This document shows, piece by piece, positions 1 to 4,101 of a stretch of 6,117 nt of DNA. Both the position numbers and the translations under genes were made by a program. Every line of letters begins with the position of its first letter. The first letter of the stretch is position 1. Below the pieces are notes generated by a model. That model was not told where the DNA came from and made no database searches. It saw only the letters and a list, made by a program, of their open reading frames with translations. The DNA is from DASRYH01 sp035687245. Lineage in GTDB: Bacteria; Actinomycetota; Coriobacteriia; Anaerosomatales; PHET01. Location of the stretch: NCBI GenBank assembly GCA_035687245.1, contig DASRYH010000072.1:1-6117 (forward strand). Reading direction: 5' to 3'.

Positions 1-1
1 C

Positions 2-760
2 GAGCAGGTCGTGCACACGTTCCGCGACACCTTCCACGTCAACCTCGTGCACGTCGACGCCGAGGAGCGCTACCTGACGCTGCTCGCCGGCGTGAGCGAC
101 CCGGAGCACAAGCGCCGCATCATCGGCGAGGAGTTCTGGAAGATCTTCTTCGAGGAGGCCACCACGCTCGAGGGCGTGAAGTGGCTGGCCCAGGGCACGC
201 TGTACCCCGACGTCATCGAGTCGGGCAACAAGCACGCCGCCAAGATCAAGAGCCACCACAACCTCATCCCGTTCCCCGAGGGTGTGCACTTCGACCTCAT
301 CGAGCCGCTCAAGGCGCTGTTCAAAGACGAGGTTCGTGCCGTCGGCTCCGAGCTGGGCCTGCCCGACGAGATCGTTCACCGCCAGCCCTTCCCGGGCCCC
401 GGCCTCGCAGTGCGCATCATCGGCGACATCACGCACGAGAAGCTCGAGAAGCTACGCCGTGCCGACGCCATCGTGCGCGAGGAGATCGGCGACTGGGACA
501 CCGACCGACAGGTCTGGCAGTACTTCGCGGTGCTCCCCGACATCAAGAGCGTCGGCGTCATGGGCGACGAGCGCACCTACGAGAACCCGATCATCATCCG
601 CGCCGTTGCTTCGGCAGATGCCATGACTGCCGACTGGGCGCGGCTGCCGCACGACCTGCTCGCCAAGATGAGCAACCGCATCATCAACGAGGTCGACGGC
701 ATCAACCGCGTCGCATACGACATCACGAGCAAGCCCCCCGGAACGATCGAGTGGGAGTAG
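2..760 (+). CDS. guaA: GMP synthase (glutamine-hydrolysing), C-terminal half, 5' truncated by window edge
   Basis: GuaA converts XMP to GMP with ATP and glutamine, the last step of guanine nucleotide synthesis, in the cytoplasm. Only the last 252 residues are present, about half the usual length of roughly 510-525. The reading frame is open from base 2, so the GTG at 11 is an internal valine and not the start. What remains is the end of the ATP-pyrophosphatase domain and the C-terminal dimerisation domain. Family landmarks are TFRDTFHVNLVHVDA near the left edge, the segment AQGTLYPDVIESG, IKSHHN, the phosphate- and XMP-site stretch PFPGPGLAVRIIGDIT, KSVGVMGDERTYE, and the nearly invariant ending DITSKPPGTIEWE. 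The glutamine amidotransferase domain and the SGGVDS P-loop must lie upstream. The TAG at 758-760 is followed by a 132-base gap. There is no sign of a frameshift. Confidence 0.97.
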   Translation, partial: EQVVHTFRDTFHVNLVHVDAEERYLTLLAGVSDPEHKRRIIGEEFWKIFFEEATTLEGVKWLAQGTLYPDVIESGNKHAAKIKSHHNLIPFPEGVHFDLIEPLKALFKDEVRAVGSELGLPDEIVHRQPFPGPGLAVRIIGDITHEKLEKLRRADAIVREEIGDWDTDRQVWQYFAVLPDIKSVGVMGDERTYENPIIIRAVASADAMTADWARLPHDLLAKMSNRIINEVDGINRVAYDITSKPPGTIEWE

Positions 761-803
761 GCGTACCGCTCGCCGAGCCCGTGATGCCACAGAGAGAGAC
801 GCT

Positions 804-827
804 ACGAGCCTGCATATGCGGGCTCGT
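804..827. promoter_or_regulatory. 10-bp inverted repeat between guaA and aroQ (terminator stem or operator)
   Basis: The left arm ACGAGCCTGC (804-813) pairs with GCGGGCTCGT (818-827) around an ATAT loop, with one T-G wobble. The middle, GCATATGC, is itself palindromic. No run of T follows on the plus strand, so it is a poor intrinsic terminator. Its right arm runs directly into the candidate extended -10 of aroQ, so an operator role is equally possible. The repeat is seen in the sequence; the role is inferred. Confidence 0.45.
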
Positions 828-835
828 GCGATAAT
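827..835 (+). promoter_or_regulatory. Candidate extended -10 promoter for aroQ-aroF
   Basis: TGC followed by GATAAT (830-835) matches an extended -10 (TGn plus TATAAT with one mismatch). It sits in an AT-rich patch that stands out from its GC-rich surroundings. No recognisable -35 box lies 16-18 bases upstream, which an extended -10 can tolerate. Transcription would start near 842, giving a leader of about 50 bases before the aroQ start. Confidence 0.4.
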
Positions 836-892
836 AAGAAGCCGCATAACCTACCTGCAGACTGTCGGCACAACGTAGAAAGAGGCGCTTCG

Positions 893-1174
893 ATGCCCGA
901 CGCCAACAGCGACGCCCAGGCTCGAATCGGCGAGATCCGCGCGCGGATCGACGATATCGACTGCCAGCTCGTGAAGCTGCTCAACGAGCGCGCCCAGTGC
1001 TCGCTCGACATTCGCAAGCTCAAGCCGCAGGCCCACCTCGGTCTCTACGACCCGAAGCGGGAAGAGGAGATCTTCTCGCACGTGAGCTCGTGCAATGAGG
1101 GCCCGCTCTTCGGCGATGATCTCCGCGAGATCTGGGAGGCCATCCTTCACGTGGCCAAGGAGATGAGGGGCTGA
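893..1174 (+). CDS. aroQ: Chorismate mutase, AroQ class (type II), stand-alone
   Basis: This enzyme rearranges chorismate to prephenate, the committed step towards phenylalanine and tyrosine, in the cytoplasm. The 93-residue all-helical protein is the usual size of a single AroQ domain. By my manual alignment to the E. coli P-protein mutase domain, all the main active-site residues are present at a constant offset: Arg16, Arg33, Lys44, Asp53, Arg56 and Glu57 (E. coli Arg11, Arg28, Lys39, Asp48, Arg51, Glu52). Glu90 may replace Gln88, as a Glu does in some AroQ enzymes, but that last helix is aligned with less certainty. The ATG at 893 is chosen because AGAAAGAGG (877-885) lies seven bases upstream and residues before Arg16 match the usual short N-terminus. 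The TGA stop overlaps the aroF ATG by one base (TGATG), which points to translational coupling. No prephenate dehydratase, dehydrogenase or ACT domain is attached. Confidence 0.93.
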   Translation: MPDANSDAQARIGEIRARIDDIDCQLVKLLNERAQCSLDIRKLKPQAHLGLYDPKREEEIFSHVSSCNEGPLFGDDLREIWEAILHVAKEMRG

Positions 1175-1971
1175 TGTCGGAGCAGAACGCACCCGCAATC
1201 GGAGCGGTAACTCGCGACGGAGGCTGCACGATCATCGCCGGGCCGTGCTCGGTCGAGAGCCGCGAGCAGATGCGCGAAGTCGCCGCGGCCTTGAAGGAGC
1301 TCGGCATCAAGGTCATGCGCGGTGGCGCTTATAAGCCCCGCACCTCGCCGTTCTCGTTCCAGGGCCTCGAAGAAGAGGGCCTGAAGATGATGCGTGAGGC
1401 GGCCGACGAGTACGGGCTGCTGATCGTCACCGAACTCACCGACTCGGCGCATGCCGAGAAGGTCAACGAGTACGCCGACATCATCCAGATCGGCACGCGC
1501 AACATGGCCAACTTCTCCCTGCTCAGGCGAGTGGGCGAGGTCACCGCCGAAAGTGGCAAGCCGGTCGTCTTCAAGCGCGGCATGGCCTCCACGATCGAAG
1601 AGTGGCTGCAGGCCAGCAACTACATCACCATGAACGGCAACGAGAACGTCATCTTCTGCGAGCGTGGCATCCGCACCTTTGAGACCGCATACCGCTTCAC
1701 GCTCGACATCACCGCGGTGCCCGTGGTGAAGGCACTCTCGCTCATGCCGATCATCGTCGACGTGTCGCACCCCGCGGGTCGCGCCGACCTCGTTCCTGCC
1801 ATCTCGAAGGCCGCCGTGGCCGTCGGTGCTGACGGGATCATGGTCGAGGTCCACCCGAATCCGCGCGAGGCGCTCTGTGACGGCCCGCAGTCGCTCGACA
1901 TAGAAGGACTGCGCAGGCTCGTCGGCGAACTCACCCCAGTAGCGGGGGCTGTCGGCAGCCGGCTGGTGTAG
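1174..1971 (+). CDS. aroF: 3-deoxy-7-phosphoheptulonate (DAHP) synthase, type I-beta, core barrel only
   Basis: It condenses phosphoenolpyruvate with erythrose 4-phosphate to DAHP, the first step of the shikimate pathway. The 265 residues cover the metal-dependent (beta/alpha)8 barrel. Motifs in order are IIAGPCSVES (20-29), the substrate-binding KPRTSPFSFQGL (54-65), IGTRNMANFSLLR (106-118), VVFKRGM (131-137), VDVSHPAGR (195-203) and EVHPNP with LCDGPQS (225-240). Expected metal ligands are Cys25, His199, Glu225 and Asp236, matching the spacing I recall for the Thermotoga enzyme. The barrel starts within about 18 residues of the N-terminus. There is thus no ferredoxin-like regulatory domain as in Thermotoga and no fused mutase domain as in Bacillus; the mutase is the preceding gene. 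The ATG at 1174 overlaps the aroQ stop, and AAGGAG lies at 1157-1162 inside aroQ. Any aromatic feedback would have to come from another protein, plausibly AroQ. Confidence 0.96.
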   Translation: MSEQNAPAIGAVTRDGGCTIIAGPCSVESREQMREVAAALKELGIKVMRGGAYKPRTSPFSFQGLEEEGLKMMREAADEYGLLIVTELTDSAHAEKVNEYADIIQIGTRNMANFSLLRRVGEVTAESGKPVVFKRGMASTIEEWLQASNYITMNGNENVIFCERGIRTFETAYRFTLDITAVPVVKALSLMPIIVDVSHPAGRADLVPAISKAAVAVGADGIMVEVHPNPREALCDGPQSLDIEGLRRLVGELTPVAGAVGSRLV

Positions 1972-2009
1972 GGGACATACGGCTCATTACCGGGTAGTCG
2001 AGGGAACCC

Positions 2010-2031
2010 GCGGACGACGGTCCGTTCTATT
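2010..2031 (+). terminator. Weak terminator-like hairpin after aroF
   Basis: CGGAC (2011-2015) pairs with GTCCG (2020-2024) around GACG, with a possible added G-T pair (2010/2025). The T-rich stretch TTCTATT follows at 2025-2031. The five-base stem is short, and the tail overlaps the earliest possible start (TTG at 2030) of the next gene. It may be only a chance hairpin. Confidence 0.25.
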
Positions 2032-2044
2032 GGGGTGTCCTTCG

Positions 2045-2254
2045 GTGGAGCCGCTCTCGCATCGCGATGAATTCTGCCCCCACTGCCGTGCCGAGCATAC
2101 GCACGTGCTCGGCACCTGCTCGGTATGCGACAGGACTGTCTGCCGAGACTGTGGCAACGTGCAGTACAGCGCCGGTGAGCGCTCGATCGTTCACCGTGAG
2201 TGTCTCAAGAATCAAAGCGACGACGGCTTCACGATGATCAAGTTCGTGCGGTAG
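2045..2254 (+). CDS. Small Cys/His-rich putative zinc-binding protein, function unknown
   Basis: I do not recognise a named family. With the GTG start at 2045 it has 69 residues and four regular ligand pairs: Cys11/Cys14, Cys25/Cys28, Cys33/Cys36 and His50/Cys53. The spacing C-x2-C, x10, C-x2-C-x4-C-x2-C, x13, H-x2-C resembles two-zinc treble-clef or cross-brace folds (B-box, FYVE, RING-like). The core CSVCDRTVCRDCG is especially B-box-like. No membrane segment or signal peptide is seen, so it is probably cytoplasmic. The GTG is preferred because GGGGTG (2032-2037) lies seven bases upstream. The only other in-frame start is TTG at 2030, which lacks a ribosome-binding site and would add five residues including one Cys. 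The gene lies 73 bases after aroF and 49 before the glycosidase. The regular metal-ligand pattern is the main argument that it is real. Likely roles are protein-protein or nucleic-acid contact, but this is a guess. Confidence 0.7.
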   Translation: MEPLSHRDEFCPHCRAEHTHVLGTCSVCDRTVCRDCGNVQYSAGERSIVHRECLKNQSDDGFTMIKFVR

Positions 2255-2303
2255 CGGATCGCGCGACCCCTTCTCTGCGACGCCGCCGAAACGAAGGACC
2301 TGC

Positions 2304-3566
2304 GTGCACAGAACTCCCGCATCCGACTCGCGTTTCCCAGACGGCTTCTTGTGGGGCGCCGCAACGGCGGCGCACCAGGTCGAGGGCGACAATGCTGACT
2401 CCGACTGGTGGGAGTGGGAGCAGGCGGGCCATGGTGCCCAGCCCTCACTTCTCGCTGCTGACTCATGGAATCGCTGGGCCGACGACATCGCCGTCGCCAA
2501 GGAGCTGGGGCTTGGCGTCGTGCGCATCTCAGTTGAGTGGGCGCGCATCGAGCCGCGGCGCGGCGCGTGGGACTACAAAGCTCTCGAGCACTACGCCGAC
2601 ATCCTGCGCGGGGCCCGCTCGGCCGGACTTAAGACGATGGTCGTGCTGTGGCACTTCACGAATCCCGCGTGGTTCGCCGCCAAGGGCGGCTGGACGTCTG
2701 TTGGCGCGCCCGACCTGTTCGGTGTGTACGCGGGCGTGGTCGCAGAGTACCTGTGCGACTACGTGGACTTCTGGGCGACGATCAACGAAGCCAACACCTA
2801 CGCGCTTCAGGGCTATATCGAGGGTGTCTGGCCGCCCGGCCGGAGGCGCGACGTGCTTGGGGCGCTGCGCGTCTACCGCGGTCTTGCCGACGGGCATCGG
2901 CTTGCGCGCGCCGCCATCAAGCAGGCTTGCGGTAACGAGACTGGAGTCGGCCTCACCCACGTCTTCGCGTGGCCGCATGCGGCAAGTGACGGCGGCGCGC
3001 TGTCGGCGCCGATGCAGATCTTCTGGGATTGGCTTGCAAACGACCTGTTCATGGACCGAGTCCAGGGTGTGACCGACTGGATCGGCGTGCAGTACTACCA
3101 CGACTCGCCCTGCCGCACCTTCGGCGTCGCCGATGACGACGGGCACACGCCACGCACAGACACGGGTTGGCGCATCGTCCCCGAGGGGCTCTACCGCGTC
3201 GTCATGCGCGCCTGGCGTCGCTATCAGCTGCCCATCTACATCACGGAGAACGGGCTCGCCGATGCGGCCGACGCGCAGCGTGAGCGCTTCCTCGTCGACC
3301 ACCTGCGCTGGCTCCGCAAGGCGATCAGCGAGGGCGCGGATGTGCGCGGCTACCTGCACTGGTCGCTCATCGACAACTTCGAGTGGGCGGCAGGTTTCGG
3401 CCCACGGTTCGGCCTTGCCGAAGTGGACTACCGCACCTTCGCCCGGCGTATCCGGCCTTCGGCACGAGCATATGCGGCCATCGTAGCCGCCAACGAGGTT
3501 GCAGCCGACGCCGCAGCGGGAATGACATACGCGGACGGTACCGGCCAGCTCGGCCCTGAAGAGTAG
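2304..3566 (+). CDS. Glycoside hydrolase family 1 (beta-glucosidase/beta-glycosidase-like), cytoplasmic
   Basis: GH1 enzymes hydrolyse beta-linked glucosides or galactosides with retention of configuration. The 420-residue protein spans a whole GH1 barrel, slightly shorter than the common 440-480. It opens with the N-terminal signature FPDGFLWGAATAAHQVEG (11-28, with sugar-binding Gln25). RISVEWARIEP follows at 74-84. His117 sits in WHFTNPAWF. The acid/base is Glu162 in TINEAN and the nucleophile Glu315 in YITENG. DNFEW (357-361) carries the sugar-binding Glu360. The 6-phosphosugar-specific pattern after that motif is not apparent, so a non-phosphorylated substrate is more likely. There is no signal peptide, so substrate must enter first. 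GTG 2304 is supported by AAGGA (2294-2298) and by the conserved N-terminus close behind. From memory, EWARIEP and YLHWSL-DNFEWA-GF resemble the Sulfolobus-type enzymes more than classical bacterial BglA. Departures are NEA instead of NEP, and GVQYY instead of the usual NYY. The true substrate cannot be told. Confidence 0.93.
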   Translation: MHRTPASDSRFPDGFLWGAATAAHQVEGDNADSDWWEWEQAGHGAQPSLLAADSWNRWADDIAVAKELGLGVVRISVEWARIEPRRGAWDYKALEHYADILRGARSAGLKTMVVLWHFTNPAWFAAKGGWTSVGAPDLFGVYAGVVAEYLCDYVDFWATINEANTYALQGYIEGVWPPGRRRDVLGALRVYRGLADGHRLARAAIKQACGNETGVGLTHVFAWPHAASDGGALSAPMQIFWDWLANDLFMDRVQGVTDWIGVQYYHDSPCRTFGVADDDGHTPRTDTGWRIVPEGLYRVVMRAWRRYQLPIYITENGLADAADAQRERFLVDHLRWLRKAISEGADVRGYLHWSLIDNFEWAAGFGPRFGLAEVDYRTFARRIRPSARAYAAIVAANEVAADAAAGMTYADGTGQLGPEE

Positions 3567-3575
3567 GAACCAGCC

Positions 3576-4046
3576 ATGCTTTCCATAGACATCCCAGGCT
3601 TCGGGCTGCTTGAACTCGAACATCTCGTGCTGGATGTAAACGGCACGCTGGCGCAAGACGGCGAGGTGCCCGTCTACACGGAGGAGTTCCTCGACCCGCT
3701 CAAGCCGCTGCTTGCGATTCACGCGATCACCGCCGACACCTACGGCGGCGTCGGCAAGATGCTCGAGCCGCTCGGGCTCGATGTGCGAGTGATTGGCGAC
3801 GGCCGGGAGGCGGAGGCCAAGCTCGATCTCGTCGACGAGCTGGGCAGCCAGGGAGTCGTAGCGATCGGTAACGGCGCCAACGATGAGCTGATGCTGCGTG
3901 ACGCAGCTGTGGGCATCGCCGTCATCGGCATGGAGGGCGCTGCGAGCAGCGCTATTGCCGCCGCTGACATCGTTGTCACGAGCTTGGAGGCAGCTCTCGG
4001 ACTACTCATCGATCCGCGCCGCATGATAGCTGCGCTGCGGCGGTGA
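3576..4046 (+). CDS. Short HAD-superfamily protein, soluble P-type-ATPase-like group
   Basis: This 156-residue protein has the HAD catalytic core with no cap domain and no membrane segments. Motif I is LDVNGTLAQDG, with nucleophile Asp20; the usual second Asp (DxD) is Asn22. Motif II is ITADT (Thr52 or Thr55), motif III probably Lys82, and motif IV AIGNGANDELML with Asp103 as Mg ligand. The tail, with GAASSAIAAADIVV (121-134), recalls the P-domain of P-type ATPases. This fits the group often annotated as soluble P-type ATPase (COG4087, from memory). Because Asn22 replaces the general acid/base, phosphatase turnover may be weak; in P-type ATPases that position is Thr and the aspartyl phosphate is long-lived. 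The physiological substrate is unknown. The ATG at 3576 lies nine bases after the glycosidase stop, and TAGGA (3564-3568), which includes that stop, is its likely ribosome-binding site. The two genes are probably one operon. The stop is TGA at 4044-4046. Confidence 0.82.
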   Translation: MLSIDIPGFGLLELEHLVLDVNGTLAQDGEVPVYTEEFLDPLKPLLAIHAITADTYGGVGKMLEPLGLDVRVIGDGREAEAKLDLVDELGSQGVVAIGNGANDELMLRDAAVGIAVIGMEGAASSAIAAADIVVTSLEAALGLLIDPRRMIAALRR

Positions 4047-4084
4047 GACGGGCGTCTGAGCGGGCCGTTTCGCCCCACTTCGCG

Positions 4085-4093
4085 TGCTACACT
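4085..4093 (+). promoter_or_regulatory. Extended -10 promoter for pcrA, probably giving a leaderless mRNA
   Basis: TGC followed by TACACT (4088-4093) is an extended -10 and also fits the actinobacterial TANNNT consensus. Starting 6-8 bases after the hexamer puts the first transcribed base at about 4099-4101, against the ATG at 4102. No purine-rich Shine-Dalgarno lies in the preceding bases (CTACCTCGCT). The -35 region (about 4064-4070, GCCGTTT) is a poor match. The rest of the 55-base gap after the HAD gene is GC-rich with short complementary GGGC/GCCC segments (4062-4074) but no T-tract. Confidence 0.55.
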
Positions 4094-4101
4094 ACCTCGC
4101 T

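Noticed and set aside
181..834. Plus-strand open frame of 217 codons inside guaA
   Set aside because: It is an Arg/His-rich out-of-frame reading of a well-conserved guaA sequence.
2200..3072. Plus-strand open frame of 290 codons overlapping the small Cys-rich gene and the glycosidase
   Set aside because: The product is Arg/Ser-rich with no motif, and it is out of frame with the well-supported GH1 protein.
3468..3477. GCATATGCGG, also present at 812-821 in the aroQ upstream hairpin
   Set aside because: The second copy lies inside the glycosidase coding sequence (Arg-Ala-Tyr-Ala-Ala) without the flanking inverted arms, so I take it as coincidence.
2529..3722. Long minus-strand open frame of 397 codons opposite the glycosidase and HAD genes
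   Set aside because: It is antisense to two genes with clear family motifs, spans their junction, has no recognisable domain and is rich in residues expected from reverse-reading GC-rich codons.
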